From positions 1,240,001-1,304,000 of the forward strand of contig NZ_CP106951.1 of assembly GCF_030419005.1 (NCBI RefSeq): a stretch of 64,000 nucleotides of DNA. The letters are read 5' to 3'. Positions 40,897-50,877 of this stretch are shown here, in pieces. A model generated the notes under the pieces. It searched no databases. It saw only the letters and a program-made list of their open reading frames with translations, and was not told the DNA's origin. The position numbers were made by a program, and so were the translations under genes. Numbering within the stretch: the stretch's first letter is position 1; every line of letters begins with the position of its first letter. Source of the stretch: Eleftheria terrae (lineage in GTDB: Bacteria > Pseudomonadota > Gammaproteobacteria > Burkholderiales > Burkholderiaceae_C).

Positions 40897-43599
40897 TCAT
40901 GCGTAGAGGGGGTTCACCTTGTCGGCCTGGATGCCGTACTTCCGGATCGCTTCGGCCACCTTGGAAGCAGGCAGCGTGCCGTCTTCCGACAGCGCCTTCA
41001 GCGCCGCGACCACGATGTAGTGGCGGTTGACCTCGAAGTGCTCGCGCAGGCGCGAGCGGAAGTCGCTGCGGCCGAAGCCGTCGGTGCCCAGCACCTTGTA
41101 GGTCCGGCCCTTCGGGATGAAGGGGCGGATCTGCTCGGCATAGCTCTTCATGTAGTCGGTGGAGGCAATCACCGGGCCGTTGTGCGGCTGCAGCTGCTGC
41201 GTCACGAAGGCCACGCGCGGCGTCTCGGTCGGGTGCAGCAGGTTCCAGCGCTCCACGTCCTGGCCGTCGCGGCCCAGCTCGTTGAAGCTCGGGCAGCTCC
41301 AGACATTGGCCGCCACGCCCCAGTCCTGCTCCAGCAGCTGCTTGGCGAAGATCGATTCGCGCAGGATCGTGCCGGAGCCCAGCAGGTTCACGCGCGGCGT
41401 CTTCTTGGCGCCTTCCTCCAGCAGGTACATGCCCTTGATGATCTGCTCTTCGGTGCCCGGCTTGAGGCCCGGGTGCGGGTAGTTCTCGTTGAGCAGGGTG
41501 ATGTAGTAGAAGACGTTGTCCTGCTGCTCCACCATGCGCTTGAGGCCGTGCTGCATGATCACCGCCACCTCGTGCGCGAAGGTCGGGTCGTAGCTGACGC
41601 AGTTCGGGATGGTGCCGGCCAGGATGTGGCTGTGGCCGTCCTCGTGCTGCAGGCCTTCGCCGTTCAGCGTGGTGCGCCCCGAGGTGCCGCCCAGCAGGAA
41701 GCCGCGCGCCTGCATGTCGCCCGCCGCCCAGGCCAGGTCGCCGATGCGCTGGAAGCCGAACATCGAGTAGTACACATAGAAGGGAATCATCACGCGGTTG
41801 TTCGTCGAGTACGACGTGGCCGCGGCGATCCAGGAGGCCATGCCGCCGGCCTCGTTGATGCCTTCCTGCAGGATCTGGCCGTCCTGCGCCTCGCGGTAGT
41901 ACATCACCTGGTCCTTGTCGACCGGGGTGTACTTCTGGCCGTCCTGGCTGTAGATGCCGATCTGGCGGAACAGGCCTTCCATGCCGAAGGTGCGTGCCTC
42001 GTCGACCAGGATGGGCACCACGCGCGGGCCCAGGTTCTTGTCGCGCAGCAGCGCGGTCAGGAAGCGCACGTAGGCCTGGGTGGTGGAGATCTCGCGGCCT
42101 TCGGCGGTCGGCTCCAGCACGGCCTGGAAGGCACTCAGCTCGGGCACCGGCAGTTGCTCGTCGGCCTTGGCGCGGCGCTGGGGCAGGTAGCCGCCCAGTG
42201 CCTTGCGGCGCTCATGCAGGTAGCGCATCTCGGGCGTGTCGTCGGCCGGCTTGTAGAACGGCAGCTCGGCCAGCTTGTCGTCCGGGATGGGGATGTTGAA
42301 GCGGTCGCGGAAGGCGCGGATGTCGTCGTCCGTCAGCTTCTTGGTCTGGTGGGCGGTGTTCTTGCCTTCGCCGCTCTTGCCCATGCCGAAGCCCTTGACG
42401 GTCTTCACCAGCAGCACGGTGGGCTGGCCCTTGTGGTTGACCGCGCGGTGGTAGGCCGCATAGACCTTCTGCGGGTCGTGGCCGCCACGCTGCAGGCGCC
42501 AGATGTCGTCGTCGCTCATCTTGGCGACCATCTCCAGCGCCTTGGGATGGCGGCCGAAGAAGTTCTTGCGCACGAAGGCGCCGTCATTGGCCTTGCAAGC
42601 CTGGTAGTCGCCGTCGACCATGTCCATCATGATCTGGCGCAGGATGCCGTCCTTGTCGCGCGCCAGCAGCGGGTCCCAGTAGCTGCCCCACAGCAGCTTG
42701 ATGACGTTCCAGCCCGCGCCGCGGAACTCGCCTTCCAGTTCCTGCACGATCTTGCCGTTGCCGCGCACCGGGCCGTCCAGGCGCTGCAGGTTGCAGTTGA
42801 TGACGAAGATCAGGTTGTCCAGCTTCTCGCGCGCGGCCACACCGATGGCGCCCAGCGATTCCGGCTCGTCCATCTCGCCGTCGCCGCAGAAGACCCAGAC
42901 CTTGCGGTTGGAGGTGTCGGCGATGCCGCGGGCATGCAGGTACTTCAGGAAACGCGCCTGGTAGATCCCCATCAGCGGGCCCAGGCCCATCGAGACGGTG
43001 GGGAACTGCCAGAAGTCGGGCATCAGCTTCGGGTGCGGATAGCTCGACAGGCCCTTGCCTTGCACTTCCTGGCGGAAGTTCAGCAGCTGCTCTTCGCTGA
43101 TGCGGCCTTCCATGTAGGCGCGGGCATAGATGCCGGGCGAGGAGTGGCCCTGGATGTACAGCAGGTCGCCGCCGTGGCCTTCATGCTCGGCATGCCAGAA
43201 ATGGTTGAAGCCGGCGCCGAACATGGTCGCCACCGACGCAAACGAGGAAATGTGACCGCCCAGGTCACCGCCGTCGGCCGGATTCAGGCGGTTGGCCCGC
43301 ACCACCATCGCCATCGCGTTCCAGCGCATGTAGGCCCGCAGGCGCTCCTCGATGTCGAGGTTGCCCGGGCAGCGTTCCTCGTCCTCGGGCTCGATGGTGT
43401 TCACGTAGCCGGTGGTGGCCGAGAACGGCATGTCGATGCCGGACTGGCGCGCATGCTCGAGCAGCTGCTCCAGCAGGTAGTGACCGCGCTGGCGGCCTTC
43501 GGACTCAATGACGGCCGACAGGGCGTCGAGCCACTCCCGGGTCTCTTGTGCGTCGGCATCGTTGGCCGCACCGCCAAACGAATGGGGGACTGCAGACAT
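40897..43599 (-). CDS. aceE: Pyruvate dehydrogenase E1 component (homodimeric)
   Basis: Thiamine-diphosphate E1 of 900 aa, full family length, which decarboxylates pyruvate and acetylates E2 lipoyl groups. Seen are the N-terminal ERGHYLLEQLLEHAR..TGYVNTI region that contacts E2, GDGEMDEPESLG with the ThDP/Mg2+ GDG motif, VINCNLQRLDGPVRGN, SWIAAATSYSTNN and the C-terminal GTDGFGRSDFRSRLREHFEVN. First gene of the operon; its 5' region of 218 bp is shared with the divergent FixL-like kinase gene and contains the palindrome at 43769-43780. Confidence 0.97.
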   Translation of the reverse strand: MSAVPHSFGGAANDADAQETREWLDALSAVIESEGRQRGHYLLEQLLEHARQSGIDMPFSATTGYVNTIEPEDEERCPGNLDIEERLRAYMRWNAMAMVVRANRLNPADGGDLGGHISSFASVATMFGAGFNHFWHAEHEGHGGDLLYIQGHSSPGIYARAYMEGRISEEQLLNFRQEVQGKGLSSYPHPKLMPDFWQFPTVSMGLGPLMGIYQARFLKYLHARGIADTSNRKVWVFCGDGEMDEPESLGAIGVAAREKLDNLIFVINCNLQRLDGPVRGNGKIVQELEGEFRGAGWNVIKLLWGSYWDPLLARDKDGILRQIMMDMVDGDYQACKANDGAFVRKNFFGRHPKALEMVAKMSDDDIWRLQRGGHDPQKVYAAYHRAVNHKGQPTVLLVKTVKGFGMGKSGEGKNTAHQTKKLTDDDIRAFRDRFNIPIPDDKLAELPFYKPADDTPEMRYLHERRKALGGYLPQRRAKADEQLPVPELSAFQAVLEPTAEGREISTTQAYVRFLTALLRDKNLGPRVVPILVDEARTFGMEGLFRQIGIYSQDGQKYTPVDKDQVMYYREAQDGQILQEGINEAGGMASWIAAATSYSTNNRVMIPFYVYYSMFGFQRIGDLAWAAGDMQARGFLLGGTSGRTTLNGEGLQHEDGHSHILAGTIPNCVSYDPTFAHEVAVIMQHGLKRMVEQQDNVFYYITLLNENYPHPGLKPGTEEQIIKGMYLLEEGAKKTPRVNLLGSGTILRESIFAKQLLEQDWGVAANVWSCPSFNELGRDGQDVERWNLLHPTETPRVAFVTQQLQPHNGPVIASTDYMKSYAEQIRPFIPKGRTYKVLGTDGFGRSDFRSRLREHFEVNRHYIVVAALKALSEDGTLPASKVAEAIRKYGIQADKVNPLYA

Positions 43600-43768
43600 T
43601 GGGTGTCTCCTCTAGGGGTCGGTAGAGCTTGCTCGGCTCCTCGCGCCTGGCTGCGCCCCGGCTGGCGGACGCGCGTACGGGCTCTCAGTGTGAGCAGTGC
43701 GCGAGTGTGTCATAGGACCAGGGGTTTTTCAAATAGTGCGAACGCATTGCACATCATGAAATCAAGGG

Positions 43769-43780
43769 GCACGATCGTGC
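43769..43780. promoter_or_regulatory. 12-bp palindrome between aceE and sensor kinase
   Basis: GCACGATCGTGC is a perfect palindrome, 37 bp upstream of the kinase start and 169 bp upstream of aceE. The region just left of it is unusually A+T-rich for this genome and is the likely divergent promoter zone. The binding protein is unknown; the FixJ-like product is a candidate. Confidence 0.4.
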
Positions 43781-43817
43781 ATTTCCGGCCCGGGCAAAGG
43801 CTCGATAATCCGCCCAT

Positions 43818-46352
43818 ATGCCAGCCGTTCCCAGTGATTTCCGCCCCAGCACCCATGAGCTCCCGCCCCGCTCGCGACGCCTGTTCGGCAAGTGGTGGCG
43901 GCGCCAGTCGCCGGCCCGCCAGGACCGCTTCGCGACGCTGGGCCCGCTGGTCTCGGTCTTGCTCTTTTTGGCGGCCATCATCGCGGCCTTCTGGTACCTG
44001 CGCTCCGAGGAACTGGAACGTGAGCATGAATCCGTCAAGCGCGACACCGAGGTCACGCAGCAGCAGATCCGCCTGCGGCTGATCGAGAACCAGGAGCAGC
44101 TGGTGCGCATTGCCCGGGAGATCACCACCCGGGCGATCGACCAGGATGAGTTCCTCGGCCAGGCCAGCACCTTCACCCGCGAGCGACCCGAAGTGGTCAG
44201 CCTGACCTGGCTGGCCAGCAACCGCACGCCCGCCGCCAGCTACCTCTCGCCCAGCCACACCTTCAACGGCAGCCGCTACAGCGAGGCGCCCGTGGCTCCG
44301 CCGGCCGCCGCCGGCACGGTCACCAAAAGCGAGCCGGAATGGGCCTTCGAGGCGGCGCGCGACCTGCGCCAGCCGGTCTACTCGCGCACCTACACCACGG
44401 TCAACGGCCAGCATGTGTTCCAGGTGCAGGTGCCCTTGATCGACCGCAGCGCCTTCGCCGGCACGGTGGTGGCCGAGTACTCGGTGGAAGCCTTGCTGCG
44501 CTACTTCGTGCCGACCGAGGTGGCGAACCGCCACGGCATGATCCTGATGGACGCCAACGACCGGGTGCTGGCCAGCACCACCTCCCGCGGCATGCTGAAG
44601 AACAGCGAGCGGCCATCGATCTTCCACGACATCCCGGTGGCGCCGGTCGGCAACGGCCTGATCCTGCGCGGGCTGGGCTACCGCACCTCGATCGGGTTGA
44701 TCAGCAACACCCTGTTCTGGATGGTGGCGGCGCTCAGCGTGCTGACGGTGTGGATGCTGCTCGGCACCTGGCGCCACATGCGCCGGCGCCTGCAGGTGCA
44801 AAGCGCGCTGGTGGCCGAGACGAACTTCCGCCGCGCGATGGAGAACTCCATGCTGACCGGCATGCGGGCGATGGACATGGAAGGCCGCATCACCTATGTC
44901 AACGCGGCCTACTGCTCGATGACCGGCTTCTCCGAGGCCGAGCTGATCGGCAAGCTGCCGCCCTTCCCCCACTGGCCGCCCGACCGCATGGAGGAAAACC
45001 GCCGGCTGTTCGAGCAGGAGCTGCAGGGCCGCAGCCCGGCCGGCGGCATCGAGGTGAAGGTGATGCGCAAGGACGGCACCACCTTCGACGCCCGCATGTA
45101 CGTGTCGCCGCTGGTCGACGCCAAGGGCCACCAGACCGGCTGGATGACCTCGATGACCAACATCACCGAGGCCAAGCGCATCCGCGACCAGCTCTCCGCC
45201 TCGCACGAGCGCTTCACCACCGTGCTGGAGGGGCTGGAAGCAGCGGTGTCGGTGCTCTCCGTGCAGCAGGGCGAGCTGCTGTTCGCCAACCGCTCCTACC
45301 GCCTCTGGTTCGGCGCTGACGCGCGCGGCCACGCCTCGCTCGCCGGCGAGCACGGCGACGACAGCCTGCCGCCCCAGCCCGACGGCGACGACAGCGTGGA
45401 CAACCTCAGCGGCCTGCCCACGCAGGAGCTGACCGAGGCGGGCTCCGACCCGCGCGAGGTCTACATCGAGTCGCTCGACAAATGGTTCGACGTGCGGGCC
45501 CGCTACCTGCAATGGACCGATGGCCGGCTGGCACAGATGCTGATCGCGACCGACGTCACCGCCCGCCGCCGTGCCGAGGAGCAGGCCGCGCAGCAGGCCG
45601 AGAAGGCGCAGGTGACCAGCCGTCTGGTGACGATGGGGGAAATGGCGTCCTCGGTGGCCCACGAGCTGAACCAGCCGTTGGCGGCCATCACCAACTACTG
45701 CAACGGCATCATCTCGCGGGTCAAGGCCAACACCATCGAGACGCCCGACCTGCTGGCCGTGCTCGAGAAGACCTCCAAGCAGGCCCAGCGGGCCGGCCAG
45801 ATCATCCACCGCATCCGCGCCTTCGTGAAGCGCAGCGAACCGCAGCGCCAGCCGGCGCAGGCGCGCGAGATCGTCGAGGACGCGGTGGAGCTGGCGATGA
45901 TCGAGCTGCGGCGCCGCAACGTCGGCATCCACACCTACGTGGCGCAGCGGCTGCCGCTGCTGATGGTGGACCCGATCCTGATCGAGCAGGTGCTGCTCAA
46001 CCTGCTGAAGAACGCCGCCGAGGCGATCGACAACGCCAAGCTGCCGCCCTCGCGCCGCAACCTGGAGCTGCGCGTCATCCCGCGCCACACCCCCGAGGAA
46101 GGCGGCGTGATCGAGTTCAGCGTCACCGACAGCGGCCCCGGGCTCAAGGAAGAAGTGCTCGGCCGGATGTACGAGGCGTTCTTCTCGACCAAGTCCGATG
46201 GCCTGGGCATCGGCCTCAGCCTGTGCCGCTCCATCGTGGAATCGCACCGCGGCAGGATCCGTGCCGAGAACTTATACAATGGCCCGAGCGTGGTCGGTTG
46301 CCGGTTCTCGTTCACGTTGCCGGTGGAGACCACCCCTTCCGCTAACCATTGA
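43818..46352 (+). CDS. PAS-domain sensor histidine kinase (FixL-like core)
   Basis: Membrane kinase of 844 aa. TM1 is about 45-65. A large periplasmic sensor (65-290) follows, with TM2 about 295-320. A PAS domain (about 335-460, MEGRITYVNAAYCSMTGFSEAEL, GTTFDARMYVSPL) and a second PAS-like region (465-580) lead to the kinase. The kinase has His615 in SSVAHELNQPLAAITNYCNG, N-box NLLKNAAEAID and GLGIGLSLCRSI. The HELNQPL phosphosite is the FixL/DctB type and pairs with the FixJ-like regulator 11 bp downstream. The location opposite aceE suggests a link to central carbon or redox control, which is inference. Confidence 0.92.
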   Translation: MPAVPSDFRPSTHELPPRSRRLFGKWWRRQSPARQDRFATLGPLVSVLLFLAAIIAAFWYLRSEELEREHESVKRDTEVTQQQIRLRLIENQEQLVRIAREITTRAIDQDEFLGQASTFTRERPEVVSLTWLASNRTPAASYLSPSHTFNGSRYSEAPVAPPAAAGTVTKSEPEWAFEAARDLRQPVYSRTYTTVNGQHVFQVQVPLIDRSAFAGTVVAEYSVEALLRYFVPTEVANRHGMILMDANDRVLASTTSRGMLKNSERPSIFHDIPVAPVGNGLILRGLGYRTSIGLISNTLFWMVAALSVLTVWMLLGTWRHMRRRLQVQSALVAETNFRRAMENSMLTGMRAMDMEGRITYVNAAYCSMTGFSEAELIGKLPPFPHWPPDRMEENRRLFEQELQGRSPAGGIEVKVMRKDGTTFDARMYVSPLVDAKGHQTGWMTSMTNITEAKRIRDQLSASHERFTTVLEGLEAAVSVLSVQQGELLFANRSYRLWFGADARGHASLAGEHGDDSLPPQPDGDDSVDNLSGLPTQELTEAGSDPREVYIESLDKWFDVRARYLQWTDGRLAQMLIATDVTARRRAEEQAAQQAEKAQVTSRLVTMGEMASSVAHELNQPLAAITNYCNGIISRVKANTIETPDLLAVLEKTSKQAQRAGQIIHRIRAFVKRSEPQRQPAQAREIVEDAVELAMIELRRRNVGIHTYVAQRLPLLMVDPILIEQVLLNLLKNAAEAIDNAKLPPSRRNLELRVIPRHTPEEGGVIEFSVTDSGPGLKEEVLGRMYEAFFSTKSDGLGIGLSLCRSIVESHRGRIRAENLYNGPSVVGCRFSFTLPVETTPSANH

Positions 46353-46363
46353 AGAACCCGCCC

Positions 46364-46987
46364 ATGAGCTTGATCCCCAAGAAAGGCACCGTCTATGTCG
46401 TCGATGACGACGAAGCGGTTCGCGATTCACTGCAGTGGTTGCTGGAAGGCAAGGACTACCGCGTCAAGTGCTTCGACTCCTCCGAGTCCTTCCTGTCGCG
46501 CTTCGACCCCCGGGAAGTGGCCTGCCTGATCGCCGACATCCGCATGGACGGCATGAGCGGGCTGGAGCTGCAGGACCGCCTGCTGGAGCGCAAGTCGCCG
46601 CTGCCCATCGTCTTCATCACCGGCCATGGCGACGTGCCAATGGCGGTCAGCACGATGAAAAAGGGCGCGATGGACTTCATCGAAAAGCCATTCAAGGAAG
46701 AGGAGCTGGTCTCCTTGGTCGAGCGCATGCTGGACCAGGCCCGCTCGCTGTTCTCGCAACAGCAGGAAGCGGCCAGCCGCGACGCGCTGCTGTCGCGCCT
46801 GACCACCCGCGAGGCCCAGGTGCTCGACCGCATCGTGGCCGGCCGGCTGAACAAGCAGATCGCCGACGACCTGGGCATCAGCATCAAGACGGTGGAGGCG
46901 CACCGCGCCAACATCATGGAAAAGCTCAACGCGAACACGGTCGCCGACCTGTTGAAGATCGCGCTCGGTGCCCAGGCCAAGGCCTGA
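46364..46987 (+). CDS. FixJ/LuxR-type response regulator
   Basis: Response regulator of 207 aa: receiver (about 8-125) with the acidic [11 protein letters not shown], Asp58 in [12 protein letters not shown] and [11 protein letters not shown]. The LuxR/GerE helix-turn-helix follows ([43 protein letters not shown]). It is the partner of the PAS kinase immediately upstream. The C-terminal DNA-binding helix is complete. An intrinsic terminator follows 18 bp after the stop, so the pair forms its own unit separate from folD. Confidence 0.94.
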   Translation: MSLIPKKGTVYVVDDDEAVRDSLQWLLEGKDYRVKCFDSSESFLSRFDPREVACLIADIRMDGMSGLELQDRLLERKSPLPIVFITGHGDVPMAVSTMKKGAMDFIEKPFKEEELVSLVERMLDQARSLFSQQQEAASRDALLSRLTTREAQVLDRIVAGRLNKQIADDLGISIKTVEAHRANIMEKLNANTVADLLKIALGAQAKA

Positions 46988-47005
46988 GGCTCGCACCCAG
47001 CCCGG

Positions 47006-47030
47006 GGCCGCTCTTGCCAGCGGCCTTTTT
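47006..47030 (+). terminator. Intrinsic terminator after FixJ-like gene
   Basis: GGCCGCT-CTTGCC-AGCGGCC forms a 7-bp stem followed by TTTTT, 18 bp after the stop codon. Confidence 0.9.
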
Positions 47031-47057
47031 CATTTCCGAACGAGAGGAATCCGCCCC

Positions 47058-47933
47058 ATGACCGCCCGACTCATCGATGGCAACGCACTGTCCCGGCAGA
47101 TGCGCGCCGAGATCGCCCAACGTGCCGCCGCCCTCGGCCAGGGCGGCACCCGCCCCGGACTGGCGGTGATCCTGGTCGGCGACGACCCGGCCAGCCAGGT
47201 CTATGTGCGCAACAAGGTCAAGGCCTGCGGCGAGGCTGGTTTCCATTCGGTGCTGGAGAAGTACGAGGCCACCCTCACCGAGGCCGAGCTGCTCAGCCGC
47301 ATCGAGGCGCTCAACGACGACCCCGCCATCCACGGCATCCTGGTGCAGATGCCGCTGCCCAAGCACATCGATCCGCAGAAGGTCATCGCCACCATCTCCA
47401 CCCGCAAGGATGTCGACGGCTACTCGGTGCAGAGTGCCGGCGAACTGCTGGCCGGCCTGCCCGGCCTGCGCCCCTGCACGCCCTACGGCTGCATGAAGCT
47501 GATCGAGAGCATCGGCTACGACCTGCGCGGCAAGCATGCGGTGGTGATCGGCCGCAGCAACACAGTGGGCAAGCCGATGGCGCTGCTGCTGCTGCAGGCC
47601 AATGCCACGGTCACGGTGTGCCACAGCGCCACGCCGGACCTGGCACGCCACACACGGGAGGCCGATGTCATCGTTGCCGCGGTCGGCCGGCGCAACACCG
47701 TCACCCGCGAGATGGTGAAGCCCGGCGCGGTGGTCATCGATGTGGGCATGAACCGCGATGACGAGGGCAAGCTCTGTGGCGACGTCGACTTCGACGGCGT
47801 GTCGCCGGTGGCCGGCGCCCTCACCCCGGTGCCGGGCGGCGTCGGGCCGATGACGATCACGATGCTGTTGTTCAATACGCTGGAAGCGGCCGAAGCCGCT
47901 GCAGGCCAGCCGGGCGTGGGCGCCGGGAAATGA
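47058..47933 (+). CDS. folD: Bifunctional methylene-THF dehydrogenase/cyclohydrolase
   Basis: FolD of 291 aa interconverts 5,10-methylene-, methenyl- and 10-formyl-tetrahydrofolate with NADP+. Family motifs are the catalytic Tyr/Lys in [12 protein letters not shown] (Y-x3-K), [33 protein letters not shown] and the Rossmann [15 protein letters not shown]-terminally [13 protein letters not shown] and [13 protein letters not shown] 47058 has GAGAGGAA upstream. Length is normal and it is monocistronic by the flanking hairpins. Confidence 0.96.
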   Translation: MTARLIDGNALSRQMRAEIAQRAAALGQGGTRPGLAVILVGDDPASQVYVRNKVKACGEAGFHSVLEKYEATLTEAELLSRIEALNDDPAIHGILVQMPLPKHIDPQKVIATISTRKDVDGYSVQSAGELLAGLPGLRPCTPYGCMKLIESIGYDLRGKHAVVIGRSNTVGKPMALLLLQANATVTVCHSATPDLARHTREADVIVAAVGRRNTVTREMVKPGAVVIDVGMNRDDEGKLCGDVDFDGVSPVAGALTPVPGGVGPMTITMLLFNTLEAAEAAAGQPGVGAGK

Positions 47934-48013
47934 CCACCGTGATAAACGTGGTCAATCCGTTGCTCAACATCGATTGAGCGTCTGCGCCACTACCATGACT
48001 GCCTGATCTACCG

Positions 48014-48035
48014 GGTTCGCCTTGCGGGGCGAACC
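48014..48035 (+). other. Hairpin in folD-peptidase spacer
   Basis: GGTTCGCC-TTGCGG-GGCGAACC is a perfect 8-bp stem in the 165-bp spacer, 63 bp before the peptidase start. A second short stem (GACCAC/GTGGTC, 47932-47953) overlaps the folD stop. Termination or 5'-leader structure are both possible. Confidence 0.4.
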
Positions 48036-48098
48036 TCCTGCCGTCGCTGAAGTGCTTGCCGCCAGCCCCCGAGCGGCCCTCACCGTTACCGAGAGCCT

Positions 48099-50126
48099 AT
48101 GAACCCCTTGCTCGACGCCACCGACCTTCCCCGTTTCTCCGACATCCGCCCGGAGCATGTCAGCCCGGCCATCGACGCACTGCTGCAGGAGGCCGAGGCC
48201 GCTCTGGAGCGGGTGGTGAGCGAGGCGGTGCCGCCCGAGTACGACGCCATTTCGGCGGTGCTGGACGTGGCGACAGAGCGGCTGGGACGGGCCTGGGGCG
48301 CGGTGGGCCACCTCAATGCGGTGGCCGACAGCCCGGAGCTGCGGGCGGCCTACAACGAAAACCTGCCCAAGGTGACCGAGTTCTACACCCGCCTCGGCGC
48401 CGACGAGCGGCTCTACGCCAAATACAAGGCGCTGGCGGCCAGCCCGCAGGCCGCCAGCCTCAGTGCACCGCGCCGCAAGGCCTTGTCGAACGCGATGCGC
48501 GACTTCGTGCTGTCCGGCGCCGAGCTGCAGGGTGAGGCCAAGGAGCGCTTCGCCGCGATCCAGGAACGGCAGGCCGAGGTGGCGCAGAAGTTCTCCGAGC
48601 ATGTGCTGGACGCCACCGACAGCTTCGCCCACTACGCGAGCGAGGAAGAGCTGGACGGCGTGCCGGACGACGCCAAGCAGGCCGCCCGCGCGGCCGCCGA
48701 GCGCGACGGCAAGCCGGGCTACAAGATCACGCTGCAGTTCCCCAGCTATTTCCCGGTGATGCAGTACGGCAGCCACCGGCCGCTGCGCGAGAAGCTCTAC
48801 ACCGCCTACGCCACCCGCGCCTCCGAGCTGGGCGCGCCTGAACACGACAACTCGGCGCTGATGAGCGAGCTGCTGGCGCTGCGCCAGGAAGAGGCGCGGC
48901 TGCTCGGCTACCGCAGCTTCGCCGAGGTCTCGCTGGTGCCCAAGATGGCGGAATCACCCGAGCAGGTCACCGGCTTCCTGCGCGATCTGGCGCGCCGCGC
49001 CCGCCCGCATGCCGAGAAAGACCTGGCCGAGCTGCGCGAGTTCGCACGCAGCGAGCTGGGCATGGGCGAGTTGGCCGCCTGGGACCTGGCTTATGTCTCG
49101 GAGAAGCTGAAGGAGAAGCGCTACGCCTTCAGCGACCAGGAGGTGAAGCAGTACTTCACCGAGCCGAAGGTGCTGGAAGGCCTGTTCAGGATCGTCGAGA
49201 CGCTGTTCGAGGTGGCGATCCGCCCGGACACGGCGCCGGTCTGGCATCCGAGCGTGCGCTTCTTCCGCATCGAACGCCAAGGCCGCCTGGTGGGCCAGTT
49301 CTACCTCGACCCCTATGCCCGGCCCGGCAAGCGCTCCGGCGCCTGGATGGACGACGTGCGTGGCCGCTGGGCACGGCCGGACCGTGAAGGCGACGGCCGC
49401 CTGCAGACACCGGTGGCCCAGCTGGTGTGCAACTTCGCAGAGGGCGTCGGCGGCAAGCCGGCGCTGCTGACGCACGACAACGTGATCACCCTGTTCCACG
49501 AATTCGGCCACGGCCTGCACCACCTGCTGACGCAGGTGGAGGACATCGGCGTGGCCGGCATTTCCGGCGTCGAATGGGACGCCGTCGAACTGCCCAGCCA
49601 GTTCATGGAGAACTTCTGCTGGGAGTGGGAGGTGCTCAAGCACATGACCGCCCATGTCGACAGCGGCGAGCCGCTGCCGCGCGAGCTGTTCGACAAGATG
49701 ATCGCCGCCAAGAACTTCCAGAGCGGCATGCAGACGCTGCGCCAGATCGAGTTCGCGCTGTTCGACATGCGGCTGCATGCCGAGCCGGGCAGCGAGCAGC
49801 GCATCCAGTCCGTCATCGACGAGGTGCGGCGCGAGGTGGCGGTGCTGATTCCGCCGGCCTTCAACCGCATGCAGCACAGCTTTTCGCACATCTTTGCCGG
49901 CGGCTATGCGGCCGGCTACTACAGCTACAAGTGGGCCGAGGTGCTGTCCGCCGACGCCTACGGCGCGTTCGAGGAAGCGGGCGTGCTCGATGTGGCGACC
50001 GGCCGCCGCTACCGGGAAGCCATCCTGGAGGTCGGTGGCAGCCGTCCGGCGGAAGAAAGTTTCAAAGCATTTCGCGGTCGGGAGCCAAACATCGACGCCC
50101 TGTTACGCCACCAGGGCATGGCCTGA
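48099..50126 (+). CDS. prlC: M3-family oligopeptidase A
   Basis: Cytoplasmic zinc metallopeptidase of 675 aa, full length for OpdA/PrlC, which degrades short peptides including cleaved signal peptides. The HExxH site is His467-Glu468...His471 in TLFHEFGHGLHHLL, and the third ligand Glu lies about 26 residues on in GVEWDAVELPSQFMENF. C-terminal AGGYAAGYYSYKWAEVLSADAY is characteristic. The gene starts PLLDATDLPRFSDIRPEHV, the conserved N-terminus. The 40-bp gap to the glutaredoxin-like gene suggests cotranscription. Confidence 0.94.
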   Translation: MNPLLDATDLPRFSDIRPEHVSPAIDALLQEAEAALERVVSEAVPPEYDAISAVLDVATERLGRAWGAVGHLNAVADSPELRAAYNENLPKVTEFYTRLGADERLYAKYKALAASPQAASLSAPRRKALSNAMRDFVLSGAELQGEAKERFAAIQERQAEVAQKFSEHVLDATDSFAHYASEEELDGVPDDAKQAARAAAERDGKPGYKITLQFPSYFPVMQYGSHRPLREKLYTAYATRASELGAPEHDNSALMSELLALRQEEARLLGYRSFAEVSLVPKMAESPEQVTGFLRDLARRARPHAEKDLAELREFARSELGMGELAAWDLAYVSEKLKEKRYAFSDQEVKQYFTEPKVLEGLFRIVETLFEVAIRPDTAPVWHPSVRFFRIERQGRLVGQFYLDPYARPGKRSGAWMDDVRGRWARPDREGDGRLQTPVAQLVCNFAEGVGGKPALLTHDNVITLFHEFGHGLHHLLTQVEDIGVAGISGVEWDAVELPSQFMENFCWEWEVLKHMTAHVDSGEPLPRELFDKMIAAKNFQSGMQTLRQIEFALFDMRLHAEPGSEQRIQSVIDEVRREVAVLIPPAFNRMQHSFSHIFAGGYAAGYYSYKWAEVLSADAYGAFEEAGVLDVATGRRYREAILEVGGSRPAEESFKAFRGREPNIDALLRHQGMA

Positions 50127-50166
50127 TAGCATCGCGGGCTTCGCACCAGGCGAAAGGAAAATCGTC

Positions 50167-50796
50167 ATGTCTCGGATCGCGCGTTGGGCACTGCCGCTGT
50201 GCCTGCTGGCCATGGGGCCGGCGCACGCCTTGTACAAGGTGATCGGCCCCGACGGCAAGGTCAGCTACACCGACCGGCCGCCTGCCGAAACCACCAAGGT
50301 TCAACCCCTGAGCGCGTCCGGCACGCCGGCACCCGCCGGCCCCGGCCTGCCCTATGAGCTGCGTCAGGTGGCAAACCGCTTCCCGGTCACGCTCTACACG
50401 ACCCGCGACTGCCCCGGTTGCGACAGCGGCCGTGCGCTGCTGCGCCAGCGGGGGGTGCCGTATACCGAGAAAACCGTCACGTCCGACCAGGACATCCGCG
50501 CCTTCAACCGCCTGAGCGGTGGCACCGACCTGCCGATGCTGCAGGTCGGTGGCCAGCAGATCCGCGGGTTCTCGGTTCAGGAATGGGGGTCCTACCTCGA
50601 CACCGCCGGTTATCCGAAACAGTCGACGCTGCCGGCCAGCTACCAGTTCGCCGCGCCGAGCCCGCTGGTGGCAGTGGCACCACCGCCGGCGCCCGGTACC
50701 GCGGCGCCGGCCGCAGGCAGCGCACCGGCGGCAGGCACCGCACCGGCCGCGCCGCCACCGGCCGCCGGCAATGCGCCGCCGGGCTTCAAGTTCTGA
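50167..50796 (+). CDS. Periplasmic DUF4124-glutaredoxin fusion protein
   Basis: Protein of 209 aa. A signal peptide (AHAL cleavage near residue 21) is followed by a DUF4124 segment (LYKVIGPDGKVSYTDRPP). A glutaredoxin fold (about 70-150) has a CPGC redox motif at Cys82/Cys85 and the cis-Pro segment TDLPMLQVGGQQIRGF. The last ~50 residues are an Ala/Pro-rich low-complexity tail. A glutaredoxin in the oxidising periplasm would act as a thiol-disulphide oxidoreductase, not with cytosolic glutathione reductase. The partner is unknown. An intrinsic terminator follows. Confidence 0.85.
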   Translation: MSRIARWALPLCLLAMGPAHALYKVIGPDGKVSYTDRPPAETTKVQPLSASGTPAPAGPGLPYELRQVANRFPVTLYTTRDCPGCDSGRALLRQRGVPYTEKTVTSDQDIRAFNRLSGGTDLPMLQVGGQQIRGFSVQEWGSYLDTAGYPKQSTLPASYQFAAPSPLVAVAPPPAPGTAAPAAGSAPAAGTAPAAPPPAAGNAPPGFKF

Positions 50797-50821
50797 GCTG
50801 GCCAGCCGGCCGGCTGTGCAC

Positions 50822-50845
50822 AAGGCCGCCTGAGGGCGGCTTTTT
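50822..50845 (+). terminator. Intrinsic terminator after glutaredoxin-like gene
   Basis: GCCGCC-TGAG-GGCGGC stem (50825-50840) followed by TTTTT. Flanking AA bases upstream also allow use from the convergent rpiA side. Confidence 0.88.
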
Positions 50846-50877
50846 CATGCCGGTTTCGCCGCAGCGCTGCGGCCGGC

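Noticed and set aside
40867..44082. 1071-aa open frame antisense to aceE and overlapping the divergent kinase
   Set aside because: It mirrors a fully conserved aceE and has shadow-frame composition; no motif.
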